DNA of 64,000 nt from Nocardioides immobilis. Lineage in GTDB: Bacteria; Actinomycetota; Actinomycetes; Propionibacteriales; Nocardioidaceae. Below the pieces are notes generated by a model. It did not search any database, was not told where the DNA came from, and worked only from the letters and a program-made list of their open reading frames with translations. A program made the position numbers and the translations under genes. This document shows, in pieces, positions 18,952-27,744 of the stretch (its first letter is position 1; each line of letters opens with the position of its first letter). The stretch covers positions 1-64,000 of the forward strand of contig NZ_QXGH01000011.1 of the NCBI RefSeq assembly GCF_003515065.1, in the 5' to 3' direction.

Positions 18952-19838
18952 CCCGGGAGGTCCCCGAGCGGATCGTCGTCGTCCGCGACAGCTCACCGGC
19001 AGACCCCGGGCGGGACGGGCTCTACACCGCCGACGAGCTGTACGACGCGACGCCCTACCGCGAGTCCCTCGACGCCCGCGCCTACGCGTGGTCGCTCGAG
19101 GAGCGCTCCCCCGGGTCGCTCCTCAGCCGTGCCCTGCACGACGAGGGCATCGACCAGGCGCTCGGCCGCTGGTGCGACCCGCGCCACCTGGTGGGCGTGA
19201 TGGGCGGGCACGCCGCGCTCCGCGGCAGCGAAGCGTACGCCGACGCGGCCCGTCTCGGACGGCTGCTGGGCGCCGAGCACACCGTCGCCACGGGGGGCGG
19301 ACCCGGCGCGATGGAGGCGGCGAACCTCGGGGCGTCCCTCGCGCTCGCCGAGGACTCCGCGCTCGACGAGGCGCTCGCCGTACTCTCGACGGCGCCGACG
19401 TTCCGCCCGTCCGTCGACGACTGGGTCGCGGCCGCCCGCCGGGCCCGCTCCGTCTGGCCCGATCCGAGCCCGACCCTCGGCGTGCCGACGTGGCACTACG
19501 GCCACGAGCCGTCGAACCTGTTCCCGACGGCGATCGCCAAGTACTTCCGCAACGCCCAGCGCGAGGCGATCCTGCTCCAGATCTGCGACGCCGGGATCGT
19601 GTTCCTGCCGGGCGCCGCCGGCACGGTGCAGGAGATCTTCCAGGACGCCTGCGAGAACTTCTACGCAGGCGACGGCAAGGTCGCGCCGATGGTGCTCATC
19701 GGCAAGAGGTACTGGACCGAGACGCTGCCCGCCTGGCCACTGCTGACCGGGCTCGCCCGCGGCCGTGCGATGGAGGCCCACGTCCACCTGGTCGACACGG
19801 TCGACGAGGCAGCCGCGCTGTTCGCCGCCGCTGGTTGA
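18948..19838 (+). CDS. LOG-family (Rossmann, nucleotide-binding) protein
   Basis: 296 residues. Shows the two hallmark motifs of the LOG/lysine-decarboxylase-like family: GGGPGAMEAANLGAS (about residue 117) and FLPGAAGTVQEIFQ (about residue 218), a variant of PGGxGTxxE with Ala for the second Gly. Canonical LOG enzymes release cytokinin-type bases from nucleoside monophosphates; the substrate of this long branch is unknown. The start is TTG 18948, overlapping the regulator stop (TTGA). The final codons AAAG and the TGA fall in the same GCCGCCGCTGGTTGA sequence that ends glgB. Confidence 0.8.
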   Translation: MTREVPERIVVVRDSSPADPGRDGLYTADELYDATPYRESLDARAYAWSLEERSPGSLLSRALHDEGIDQALGRWCDPRHLVGVMGGHAALRGSEAYADAARLGRLLGAEHTVATGGGPGAMEAANLGASLALAEDSALDEALAVLSTAPTFRPSVDDWVAAARRARSVWPDPSPTLGVPTWHYGHEPSNLFPTAIAKYFRNAQREAILLQICDAGIVFLPGAAGTVQEIFQDACENFYAGDGKVAPMVLIGKRYWTETLPAWPLLTGLARGRAMEAHVHLVDTVDEAAALFAAAG

Positions 19839-19894
19839 GAGCTCGGTGAGCGCCTGGTGTTCGACCGCCGCCTGCGCGCCCGACGGTCCGCGCG

Positions 19895-21016
19895 CTAGCT
19901 CACCGCGCGGAGCTCGATCCGGGAGTCGATCACCGCGCGGTAGTGGTCGACCAGCTGCTCGTTGATCGCCTGCCACGAGCGCTCCTGGACGCTCCGGATC
20001 GCGGCGGCACGGACCCGCTCCCGCACGGCCCGGTCGCCGACCAGCCGCTCGACGGCAGCCGCGAGGGCAGCCCCGTCGCCCGGCGGGTACAGCAGCCCGG
20101 TCACGCCGTCGCAGACCACGTCGACCGGACCGCCCTGCGCCGGCGCCACGACCGGTACGGCGGACGCGAGCGCCTCCTGCGCGGACTGGCAGAACGTCTC
20201 GTGCCGCCCGGTGTGCACGAACACGTCGAGCGAGGCGTAGGCCCGGCTCAGGTCGTCGCCGTGCAGCAGGCCCAGGAAGTGCGCCCGCGGGAGCAGGCCG
20301 CGGAGCCGCTGCTCCTCGGGGCCGGCGCCGACCAGCACCAGCTCGAAGCGCGGGTCGTGCGCGATGTGCGTCAGGAGCTCGAGCTCCTTCTCGGCAGCAA
20401 GCCGGCCGACGTACCCGACGAGCATCCGGCCCTCCGGCGAGATCCGGCGGCGCAGCTCCTCGTCGCGGTGACGGGGGTGGAACGCCTGGAGGTCGACGCC
20501 GCGACCCCACCGCGCCAGACCGGGGATCCCGAGCTCCTCCAGCTGCGCGAGGCTGGCCGTGGACGGCGCGAGGGTGCGGTCGACCTGGCAGTGGATCTTG
20601 CGGGTCAGGGCGGCTGCGGCGCGGGCGCCGCCCGGGACGTCGTACCGCTCGGCGAAGCCGACCAGGTCGGTCTGGTAGATCGCAACGGTGGGGATCCCGA
20701 GCTCGCTCGCGGCCCGCGCCGCCTGGTAGCCGAGCGTCGCCGGCGACGCGATGTGCACGATGTCGGGGCGGAACCGCAGCATCACCGCACGCAGCCGACG
20801 CCGGGTCTCGAGGCCGATCCGGAAGTCCTTGTAGAAGGGGAGGTTGGCGCCGCGGGCCCGGCGGACCCGGAAGCCGGCGTACACGTCCGGGCCGGTCGGC
20901 GCGACCAGCTCGGCCTGGTGGCCCTCGGCGGACAGGTGCTCCAGCACCCGGCGCACCGAGTTCGTCACGCCGTTGATCTGCGGGAGGAACGACTCGCTGA
21001 CGACGAGGACTCTCAT
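19895..21016 (-). CDS. GT4 glycosyltransferase, MgtA-like alpha-mannosyltransferase
   Basis: 373 residues. A GT-B fold enzyme starting MRVLVVSESFLPQINGVTNS, with ASPATLGYQAARAASELGIP in the first domain and the donor-site motif HETFCQSAQEALASAVPVVA in the second. This pattern matches actinobacterial GDP-mannose-dependent alpha-mannosyltransferases (MgtA/PimB' group), which act on glycolipids at the inner face of the membrane. ATG 21016 is used; upstream in-frame residues are not conserved-looking. The exact acceptor is unknown. Confidence 0.85.
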   Translation of the reverse strand: MRVLVVSESFLPQINGVTNSVRRVLEHLSAEGHQAELVAPTGPDVYAGFRVRRARGANLPFYKDFRIGLETRRRLRAVMLRFRPDIVHIASPATLGYQAARAASELGIPTVAIYQTDLVGFAERYDVPGGARAAAALTRKIHCQVDRTLAPSTASLAQLEELGIPGLARWGRGVDLQAFHPRHRDEELRRRISPEGRMLVGYVGRLAAEKELELLTHIAHDPRFELVLVGAGPEEQRLRGLLPRAHFLGLLHGDDLSRAYASLDVFVHTGRHETFCQSAQEALASAVPVVAPAQGGPVDVVCDGVTGLLYPPGDGAALAAAVERLVGDRAVRERVRAAAIRSVQERSWQAINEQLVDHYRAVIDSRIELRAVS

Positions 21017-21148
21017 GGCGCTGACGCTAGGGAGGAGCGGCCAACGAACGGGCAAACAGACACGATCCCGCAATGTCCTGCGGATGAACGGCCGGCCTGC
21101 TTCAGTAGGGCGCGTGACCCACATCACCTCCCGATCGTTGGAGTCGCC

Positions 21149-22846
21149 GTGAAGCTGTCACGTCGCGACCTTTTCCGTGCCGGTGCGATCGCGGGAGGGA
21201 TGGCGGCCGCGGGGCGCATCGTCGCCGGCCCATCGCTCGCCGAGGCCGCGGTGACCCCACGCACCACCTTCAACCGCACGCTCGCGCCCGGGCCTCCGAA
21301 CGCGCTCGGCTACTCGCAGATCGTGGCCGGGCCTGGAGAGATCCGCACCGTGCGCACCGACCTCGGCATCGCGGCGCAGCCGGGGCGCGTCACTCGCCGG
21401 GTCGGCCTCCAGGCGTTCGTCCAGTTCAGCGACATGCACGTCGTCGACGACCAGTCCCCGGCGCGGGTGGAGTGGGTCGACCGGTACGAGACGCCCGGGT
21501 TGTTCTCCTCCTCCTACCGGCCGCAGGAGATGCTCTCCGCGCAGGTGGCGGACGCCATGGTCCAGGCCGTGAACGCTCAGAAGCGCGGGCCGGTGACCAA
21601 GCTGCCCTTCTCGTTCACCATCGAGACCGGCGACAACTCCGACAACTGCCAGTTCAACGAGGTCCGCTGGTACATCGACGTCCTCGACGGCGGCACCATT
21701 CGCCCCGACAGCGGCAGCACGCTGGCCTACGAGGGCGTCATGGACAACAACGCCCTGTACTACGACGTCCACTACTGGCACCCGCACCCCACGCCCGCGG
21801 GCAAGCAGCCCGACCAGTACAAGACCGACCACGGGTTCCCGACCGTCGCCGGGCTCCTCAACGCCTCCCGCCGTCCGTTCACCGCCGCCGGTCTCGACAT
21901 CCCCTGGTACAGCGTCTTCGGCAACCACGACGGCCTGGTGCAGGGCAACTTCCCGCACACCATGCAGCTGTCGACCATGGCGGTGGGCCCGCTGAAGGTG
22001 ATCTCACCGCCCGCCGGCGTGAGCGACACGGACGTGAAGGAGGCGGTCGAGAACCTCGACCCGCTCAGCCTGGTCGGCGACCTCGTCGTGTCACCGTACG
22101 TCCGGGCGGTCACACCGGACCCGAACCGGCGCAGCCTGACCCGCAAGCAGACGGTCGAGGAGCACTTCACGACGACCGGACTGCCCGTCGGGCACGGCTT
22201 CACCGCGACCAACCGCGCGGACGGCACGGCGTACTACTACTTCGACGAGGGCAGCATCCGCCACGTCGTGATGGACTCGGTCAACCCCAACGGGTACGCC
22301 GACGGCTCTCTCGACCCCGCACAGTTCACCTGGCTCAAGGCCACGATCGAGGCGGCGACCGGCAAGGCCGTGATCGTCTACAGCCACCACACGAGCGGCA
22401 CGATGTCGAACCCGTTCGTGCTCACCGGAGGGGACCCGGCACTGCCGCGGGTCCTCGGCGACGAGGTGGTCAGCTACCTGCTCACCCAGTCGCACGTGAT
22501 CGCGTGGGTCAACGGCCACACCCACGTCAACCGGATCACCGCCCACCAGCGCCCCGGCGGTGCCGGCGGCTTCTGGGAGATCAACACCGCCTCCCACATC
22601 GACTACCCGCAGCAGGCGCGGGTCATCGAGGTCGCCGACAACCTCGACGGCACCTGGTCGATCATCACGACGATCATCGACCACGCCGGGCCGCCGAGCT
22701 ACGCCGGCGTCCTCAACAACACGCTCGCCCTCGCCAGCCTGAGCCGCGAGCTCGCGGCCAACGACCCGCAGAACAACCTGGCGGCCTCGACGGGCACCCC
22801 CCTCGACCGCAACACCGAGCTGCTCGTCGACAACCCGCTGGCCTAG
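21149..22846 (+). CDS. Tat-exported metallophosphoesterase (TIGR03767 type)
   Basis: 565 residues. A twin-arginine signal (KLSRRDLFRAGAIAGGMAAA) is followed by a calcineurin-like metallophosphoesterase domain: QFSDMHVVDDQ, ETGDNSDNCQ, FGNHDG, YSHHTSG and NGHTHVNR supply the five metal-binding blocks. This is the TIGR03767 type of extracytoplasmic actinobacterial phosphoesterase with an unknown substrate. GTG 21149 was chosen because GGAG lies five bases upstream and the Tat motif follows at once. The divergent GT4 gene shares the 132-bp upstream region. Confidence 0.9.
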   Translation: MKLSRRDLFRAGAIAGGMAAAGRIVAGPSLAEAAVTPRTTFNRTLAPGPPNALGYSQIVAGPGEIRTVRTDLGIAAQPGRVTRRVGLQAFVQFSDMHVVDDQSPARVEWVDRYETPGLFSSSYRPQEMLSAQVADAMVQAVNAQKRGPVTKLPFSFTIETGDNSDNCQFNEVRWYIDVLDGGTIRPDSGSTLAYEGVMDNNALYYDVHYWHPHPTPAGKQPDQYKTDHGFPTVAGLLNASRRPFTAAGLDIPWYSVFGNHDGLVQGNFPHTMQLSTMAVGPLKVISPPAGVSDTDVKEAVENLDPLSLVGDLVVSPYVRAVTPDPNRRSLTRKQTVEEHFTTTGLPVGHGFTATNRADGTAYYYFDEGSIRHVVMDSVNPNGYADGSLDPAQFTWLKATIEAATGKAVIVYSHHTSGTMSNPFVLTGGDPALPRVLGDEVVSYLLTQSHVIAWVNGHTHVNRITAHQRPGGAGGFWEINTASHIDYPQQARVIEVADNLDGTWSIITTIIDHAGPPSYAGVLNNTLALASLSRELAANDPQNNLAASTGTPLDRNTELLVDNPLA

Positions 22847-22849
22847 CCG

Positions 22850-23983
22850 TCAGTCGGGGGCCGCGGCGAGCTGCCCGCACGCGCCGTCGATCTCCCGGCC
22901 ACGGGTGTCGCGCACGGTGGTCGGCACGCCCTTGGCCTCGAGCCGCCGGACGAACTCACGCTCGTCGGCCGGGTCGGACGCCGTCCACTTCGACCCCGGC
23001 GTCGGGTTGAGCGGGATCAGGTTGACGTGGACCCAGCCCCAGTCGCCGTACGACCTCAGCACGTCGCCGAGCAGGTCGGCGCGCCAGCCCTGGTCGTTGA
23101 TGCCGCGCATCATGGCGTACTCGATCGAGACCCGGCGCTTGGTCTTCTCCGCATAGCTCCACGCGGCCTCGACCGTCTCGGCGACGGAGAACTTGGTGTT
23201 GATCGGCACCAGCTCGTTGCGCAGCTCGTCGTCGGGCGCGTGCAGGCTGAGAGCCAGCGTGACGGGGATGCCCTCGTCGGCGAGCTGCCGGATCCGCGGC
23301 ACCAGGCCGACGGTGGAGACGGTGATGCCGCGTGCGGACATGCCGAGGCCGTCGGGGGCAGGGTCGGTCAGCCGGCGTACGGCGCCGAGCACCGCCTTGT
23401 AGTTGGCCAGCGGCTCCCCCATGCCCATGAACACCACGTTGGAGACCCGGCCCGGACCGCCGGCCACCTCGTCGCGCGCCAGCGAGCGAGCACCGGCGAC
23501 GACCTGCTCGACGATCTCGGCCGTCGACATGTTGCGCTGGAGACCGCCCTGGCCGGTCGCGCAGAACGGGCACGCCATCCCGCACCCGGCCTGGCTGGAG
23601 ACGCACATCGTGACCCGGCCGGGATAGCGCATCAGCACCGACTCGACGAGGGCGCCGTCGAAGAGGCGCCAGAGGGTCTTGCGGGTGGTGCCGCGATCGG
23701 CCTCGAGGGTGCGGATCGGCGTCATCAGGTCGGGCAGCAGCGCGGCGACGAGCTCCTCGCGCTGCGCGGCCGGTAGGTCCGTCATCGCCGCCGGGTCGTC
23801 GACCAGACGGGCGAAGTAGTGCGTGCTCAGCTGCTTGGCGCGGAAGCCCGGCAGGCCGAGGTCGACCAGGTGCGCCTTGCGCTCGTCCGGCGCGAGGTCC
23901 GCGAGGTGCCGGGGAGGCTTCTGGCGTCCCCGCGGCTCCGCGAGGACAAGAGGCAGCCGGATCGGCTCGGAGGGCTCGGTCAA
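22850..23983 (-). CDS. rlmN: 23S rRNA (adenine2503-C2)-methyltransferase
   Basis: 377 residues. Radical-SAM enzyme that methylates A2503 of 23S rRNA (and A37 of some tRNAs). The cluster motif [12 protein letters not shown] is present, with [10 protein letters not shown] before it, [13 protein letters not shown] for SAM binding, and the second catalytic cysteine in [14 protein letters not shown]. Start TTG 23983 ([11 protein letters not shown]). It sits at the left end of the long leftward housekeeping run and is three bases from the convergent phosphoesterase gene. Confidence 0.96.
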   Translation of the reverse strand: MTEPSEPIRLPLVLAEPRGRQKPPRHLADLAPDERKAHLVDLGLPGFRAKQLSTHYFARLVDDPAAMTDLPAAQREELVAALLPDLMTPIRTLEADRGTTRKTLWRLFDGALVESVLMRYPGRVTMCVSSQAGCGMACPFCATGQGGLQRNMSTAEIVEQVVAGARSLARDEVAGGPGRVSNVVFMGMGEPLANYKAVLGAVRRLTDPAPDGLGMSARGITVSTVGLVPRIRQLADEGIPVTLALSLHAPDDELRNELVPINTKFSVAETVEAAWSYAEKTKRRVSIEYAMMRGINDQGWRADLLGDVLRSYGDWGWVHVNLIPLNPTPGSKWTASDPADEREFVRRLEAKGVPTTVRDTRGREIDGACGQLAAAPD

Positions 23984-23989
23984 CGCGAC

Positions 23990-24421
23990 TCAGCCGTCGC
24001 GGTTGAGCAGGAACCAGAGGACGCCGACAGCCACGCCGACGACGACCACCGCGGTCGCGAGCACGCCGAAGAGCATGTAGCGGCCGAACTTACGGGTGTG
24101 TTGGGGCACGAGCAGCCCGATCGGGACGACCAGGGTCAGCAGCACGAACGGGAACAGCTCTTCGGTGCGCTCGTAGCCGACCATCGACTTCAGGATCGCG
24201 GCATAGGTGCCGGGCACCAGGATGATGAACGCCATCCCGGTGAAGAACCCGGCGAGCGGGACGAAGACGGGGTGGTCCCGGTGCCACCAGCCCGGCAGCT
24301 GCCAGCGCCTGCCGCTCGGCTCCCGACCCGCGTCGGCGGAGGACGGCGCGTCGCCCGACACCGCGGCGACCCGGGCGGGGTCGGTCGCGGTGGTCGCCGG
24401 GGTCTCCACAGCCTGATCCAT
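23990..24421 (-). CDS. Membrane protein, family not recognised
   Basis: 143 residues from ATG 24421 (MDQAVETPATTATDPARV). About 45 polar residues are followed by three hydrophobic segments: FVPLAGFFTGMAFIILVPGT, LFPFVLLTLVVPIGLLVP and [20 protein letters not shown]. It is six bases upstream of rlmN and likely cotranscribed with it. No enzymatic motif is visible. Confidence 0.7.
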   Translation of the reverse strand: MDQAVETPATTATDPARVAAVSGDAPSSADAGREPSGRRWQLPGWWHRDHPVFVPLAGFFTGMAFIILVPGTYAAILKSMVGYERTEELFPFVLLTLVVPIGLLVPQHTRKFGRYMLFGVLATAVVVVGVAVGVLWFLLNRDG

Positions 24422-24592
24422 CACTTCGATGGTAGCGGCCGAGCGGATCCTGAGCATGATCGTCGCCCACCCGGGACCCCGGTTGGGACCCTCTTTGGGA
24501 CCCTTGGCCGTCGCTCTTGCGCGCCGTTGCCGGATATCTTGTCACCACGGCGGGGGAACGCTCTTGGGGAGCGGCTGCCGGGAGGTCAAGCC
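24422..24592. promoter_or_regulatory. Upstream region with three GGGACCC repeats
   Basis: 171 bp between divergent genes. The heptamer GGGACCC occurs at 24473, 24485 and 24497, exactly 12 bp apart. TATCTT at 24535-24540 could be a -10 box for the rightward gene. Twelve-bp phasing puts the sites close to one face of the helix, compatible with an operator, but no regulator is suggested by the sequence. Confidence 0.4.
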
Positions 24593-25219
24593 ATGCGCTG
24601 GCGCGTCGAGGTGGAGCGGCTGGCCGCTGCCGTGTACGACGTGCCCGGGCAGGCCGCCTGGCGGGTCCGGATCGGCGGCCGCTACCTGCTGACGGTCGGC
24701 GGGGTCGCAGCAGAGAACGGCACGATCGACCTCCTCGAGGCCCACGCCGCGCTCGCGCAGGAGCACGCGGAGCTGGCCGACCTACGGCTCGTGATCGCCG
24801 GCGGCGACGAGCCCGCCGACGAGGACTACCTGGCCGAGTTCACCAGCCGTGCCGCCGGGCTCGGCACCCGGCCGCTGCGGCTCGGTCCGGTGGCCGATGC
24901 CACCTACCCGGCCCTGGTCGCGGGCGCCGCGGCCCTCGGCTACCTCCCCACCCGCGACCCCTCCTGTCCTGCCGCGCTCGAGGCGCTGGCGGCCGGCGTG
25001 CCGGTGGTGGCCCGGGACCTGCCGGAGGTGCGCGCGCTCCTCGGCGACACTGTCGCGTACGGCGACACCGTCCTGTCGATCGCCGACGCCATCGTCGACG
25101 TGCTCACCGACCCGCCGGACCCCGCTGCGGGCGTCGAGCTGGCGGCGTCGTACGCCCTCGGGTCAGAAGACGGCGTAGTGGAGGAGCAACCAGATCGGGG
25201 CGATCGTCGCGAGGAGTGA
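24593..25219 (+). CDS. Orphan GT-B glycosyltransferase C-terminal domain
   Basis: 208 residues. Only the nucleotide-sugar-binding half of a GT4-like enzyme is recognisable: YLLTVGGVAAENGTIDLLEA, LRLVIAGGDEPAD, then PALVAGAAALGYLPTRDPSC and AALEALAAGVPVVARDLPEV, the usual EALAxGxPVVA donor-site motif. The acceptor-binding N-terminal domain is missing; instead about 35 residues (RWRVEVERLAAAVYDVPGQA) precede it. ATG 24593 has GGGAGGT six bases upstream, so the short form looks genuine rather than truncated. It overlaps the convergent cdsA by 57 bp. Confidence 0.65.
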   Translation: MRWRVEVERLAAAVYDVPGQAAWRVRIGGRYLLTVGGVAAENGTIDLLEAHAALAQEHAELADLRLVIAGGDEPADEDYLAEFTSRAAGLGTRPLRLGPVADATYPALVAGAAALGYLPTRDPSCPAALEALAAGVPVVARDLPEVRALLGDTVAYGDTVLSIADAIVDVLTDPPDPAAGVELAASYALGSEDGVVEEQPDRGDRREE

Positions 25220-26086
25220 GTCGAGCCGGTCCATCAGGCCGCCGTGGCCAGGGATCACCTGGCTCATGTCCTTGATGCCGAGGTCGCGCTTGACGACTGA
25301 CTCGCAGAGGTCGCCGAGCGTGGCCATCACGACCGCGATGACCCCCAGGCACAGGCCGACCCACCACTCGCCGTCGAGCAGGTAGACGACCAGCGCCCAG
25401 CCGGCGCCCAGGCAGGCAAGGAGCGAGCCGACGAAGCCCTCCCACGACTTCTTGGGCGAGATGACCGGGGCCATCGGGTGCTTGCCGAAGAGGACTCCCG
25501 CGACGTAGCCGCCGATGTCGGACGCGATCGTCACCAGGATGAACGTGAGGACGCCGGCCACACCGTCGTCGTCGAGACCACCGCCGGTCCAGGTGTCGCC
25601 GCCCTCGGCCAGCATCAGCGCGACGAACGAGCCGAGGAACGGGACGTAGATGAGGGTGAACACCGACGCGGTGGCGTTCTTGACGTAGCCGTCGACGCCG
25701 CGGCGCAGCAGCCACAGCATGATCACCAGGGCGGTCACCGCGGTCGTGGTGACCAGCGCCTCGGCGCTGGAGACGTAGGCGACGACCACCATCGCGACGC
25801 CGCCGATCATCAGCGGCTGCTCGGGCAGGTCGATGTCCTTGGCGAGCATGCCCTTGCGCAGCTCCCAGACCGCGACCACGACCGCCGCCGCGACGATCAG
25901 CATGAACGCCGGCTTCCAGAAGTACAGCGAGGCGCCGATCGCGGCGAGCAGCACCACGGCGGAGGCGACCGCTGCCTTGAGGTCGCGCCCGGCGCGGCCG
26001 TGCTCCTTCTTCGCTTCCACGGGCTGGGGCGGAGCAGGTCCGGAGCCGGCCGGCGGAGTGGCGTCGGTCATCGAGGTCTCGTCCAT
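25163..26086 (-). CDS. cdsA: Phosphatidate cytidylyltransferase (CDP-diglyceride synthase)
   Basis: 307 residues. Converts phosphatidate and CTP to CDP-diacylglycerol in the membrane. Eight hydrophobic segments follow a 45-residue polar N-terminus. The family signature is present near the C-terminus: GDLCESVVKRDLGIKDMSQV followed by IPGHGGLMDRLDS. The earlier SDIGGYVAGVLFGKHPMAP also fits. It follows frr by six bases, the usual pyrH-frr-cdsA arrangement. Confidence 0.95.
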   Translation of the reverse strand: MDETSMTDATPPAGSGPAPPQPVEAKKEHGRAGRDLKAAVASAVVLLAAIGASLYFWKPAFMLIVAAAVVVAVWELRKGMLAKDIDLPEQPLMIGGVAMVVVAYVSSAEALVTTTAVTALVIMLWLLRRGVDGYVKNATASVFTLIYVPFLGSFVALMLAEGGDTWTGGGLDDDGVAGVLTFILVTIASDIGGYVAGVLFGKHPMAPVISPKKSWEGFVGSLLACLGAGWALVVYLLDGEWWVGLCLGVIAVVMATLGDLCESVVKRDLGIKDMSQVIPGHGGLMDRLDSLLATIAPIWLLLHYAVF

Positions 26087-26092
26087 CGAGGC

Positions 26093-26650
26093 TCAGACCT
26101 CGAGGAGCTCGGCTTCCTTGTGCTTGAGGAGCTCGTCGATGGCGTCGGTGTGATTCTTGGTGATGCCGTCCAGCCGCTTCTCGGCACCGGTCACGTCGTC
26201 CTTGCCGGCCTCGCCGTCCTTCTCGAGGCGCTCGAGGTTCTGCTTGGCCTTCTGTCGCACCTGACGGACGGCGACCTTGCCACCCTCGGCCTTCTCCTTG
26301 GCGAGCTTGATGAACTCCTTGCGGCGGTCCTCGGTCAGCTCGGGGAAGACGCAGCGCAGCACCTTGCCGTCGTTGGCCGGGTTGACGCCGAGGTCGGACT
26401 CGCGGATCGCCTTCTCGACGTTGGCCATCGCGCCCATGTCGAAGGGCTGGACGAGGATGATCCGCGCCTCGGGCGCCGTGAACGACGCGAGCTGCTGGAT
26501 CGGCGTCGGGGTGCCGTAGTAGTCGACCATGATCTTGCTGAACATGCTCGGCTGCGCGCGGCCGGCCCGGATGGTCGCGAACTCCTCGCGGGTCGCGGCG
26601 ACCGACTTGTCCATCTTGCCGTCGGCCTCGTTGAGGATGTCGTTGATCAA
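26093..26650 (-). CDS. frr: Ribosome recycling factor
   Basis: 185 residues, standard length. It splits post-termination 70S ribosomes together with EF-G. Typical sequence throughout: FATIRAGRAQPSMFSKIMVD, YYGTPTPIQQLASF, FPELTEDRRKEFIK and the C-terminal KNHTDAIDELLKHKEAELLEV core (two-domain helical bundle). The start is TTG 26650 (LINDILNEAD) with AGGAG six to seven bases upstream, overlapping a TAG. Downstream of pyrH by 28 bp. Confidence 0.96.
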   Translation of the reverse strand: MINDILNEADGKMDKSVAATREEFATIRAGRAQPSMFSKIMVDYYGTPTPIQQLASFTAPEARIILVQPFDMGAMANVEKAIRESDLGVNPANDGKVLRCVFPELTEDRRKEFIKLAKEKAEGGKVAVRQVRQKAKQNLERLEKDGEAGKDDVTGAEKRLDGITKNHTDAIDELLKHKEAELLEV

Positions 26651-26678
26651 CTGGTGCTCCTAGTTCGGTTGTCGAGAC

Positions 26679-27392
26679 TCAGCCGGCGCTGACCAGCGTG
26701 CCGATCTTCTCACCTTGGACGACCCGAAGGATGTTGCCGTCGGCCGAGAGGTTGAAGAAGACCATGTCCATCTTGTTGTCCCGCGCCATCGCGATGCCGG
26801 TGGCATCGGCGACCTTCAGGTCCCTGGCGAGGTACTCGTCGTAGGTGAGGTGGTCGAACATGACCGCCGCGGGGTTCTTGTGCGGGTCGGAGTCGTAGAC
26901 GCCGTCGACCCCCTGCTTGCCCATCAGGATGACCTCGCAGCGGGTCTCCAGCGCACGCTGGGCGGCCACCGTGTCGGTCGAGAAGAACGGCATGCCGGCG
27001 CCGGCGCCGAAGATCACGACCCGGCCCTTCTCCATGTGCCGGATCGCGCGGCGCGGGATGTACGGCTCGGCCACCTGGCCCATCGTGATCGCGGTCTGGA
27101 CGCGGGTCTCGACGCCGTGCTTCTCGGTCAGGTCCTGGAGAGCCAGGCAGTTCATCACGGTGCCGAGCATGCCCATGTAGTCAGCACGTGCGCGCTCCAT
27201 GCCGCGCTGCTGGAGCTCGGCGCCGCGGAAGAAGTTGCCACCGCCGACGACGATGCCCACCTGGACGCCGGACTTCGCGACGTCGGCCACCTCCCCGGCG
27301 ATCCGATTGATCACGTCGAGGTCGAGACCGACCGCCCCACCGCCGAAAACCTCACCCGAGAGCTTCAGCAGTACTCGCTCGTAACCCGTCAC
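26679..27392 (-). CDS. pyrH: UMP kinase
   Basis: 237 residues. Amino-acid-kinase fold enzyme that phosphorylates UMP to UDP. Diagnostic segments: [65 protein letters not shown] and [17 protein letters not shown] 27392 ([13 protein letters not shown]) is the start; the longer frame upstream lacks similarity. Allosteric control by GTP and UTP is known for the family. Confidence 0.96.
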   Translation of the reverse strand: MTGYERVLLKLSGEVFGGGAVGLDLDVINRIAGEVADVAKSGVQVGIVVGGGNFFRGAELQQRGMERARADYMGMLGTVMNCLALQDLTEKHGVETRVQTAITMGQVAEPYIPRRAIRHMEKGRVVIFGAGAGMPFFSTDTVAAQRALETRCEVILMGKQGVDGVYDSDPHKNPAAVMFDHLTYDEYLARDLKVADATGIAMARDNKMDMVFFNLSADGNILRVVQGEKIGTLVSAG

Positions 27393-27441
27393 GGTTGCGA
27401 CCCTACCGGGCAGTCTGGCACCCAACTAAACGGATACAGAC

Positions 27442-27744
27442 TCAACGGAGCCGCTGCACCCGCTCCCGGTGCTTCTTGCTGTTGTCTCCGTCGATGTCCT
27501 TGTCGCGGGTCTTGGAGATGTGGTCGACCCGCTCCTCGCCACCCTGCACCGGCTGGGCGTGGATGATCGTGTCCCGCTCGAACGCGTGCGACTTGTCGGT
27601 GTTGCGGTAGTAGCGGAAGATCAGCCAGTACGTCGCCACAGCCCCCGCCGGACCGGCCGCCAGCAACCACAGCACACCGTCGTCGCTCGCGAGCGGGAGG
27701 AGCTGCGTCACGGCGTGGACGGCGTCGATGGTCACGGCGGTCAT
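27442..27744 (-). CDS. Small membrane protein of the zinc-ribbon/SPFH module
   Basis: 100 residues from ATG 27744 (MTAVTIDAVHAVTQLLPLAS). One or two hydrophobic stretches (VLWLLAAGPAGAVATYWLIF) precede a charged tail rich in Lys, Asp and Arg (KTRDKDIDGDNSKKHRERVQ). The start overlaps the stop of the zinc-ribbon gene (ATGA), so it is the third gene of the SPFH operon. The family is not recognised. Confidence 0.7.
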   Translation of the reverse strand: MTAVTIDAVHAVTQLLPLASDDGVLWLLAAGPAGAVATYWLIFRYYRNTDKSHAFERDTIIHAQPVQGGEERVDHISKTRDKDIDGDNSKKHRERVQRLR

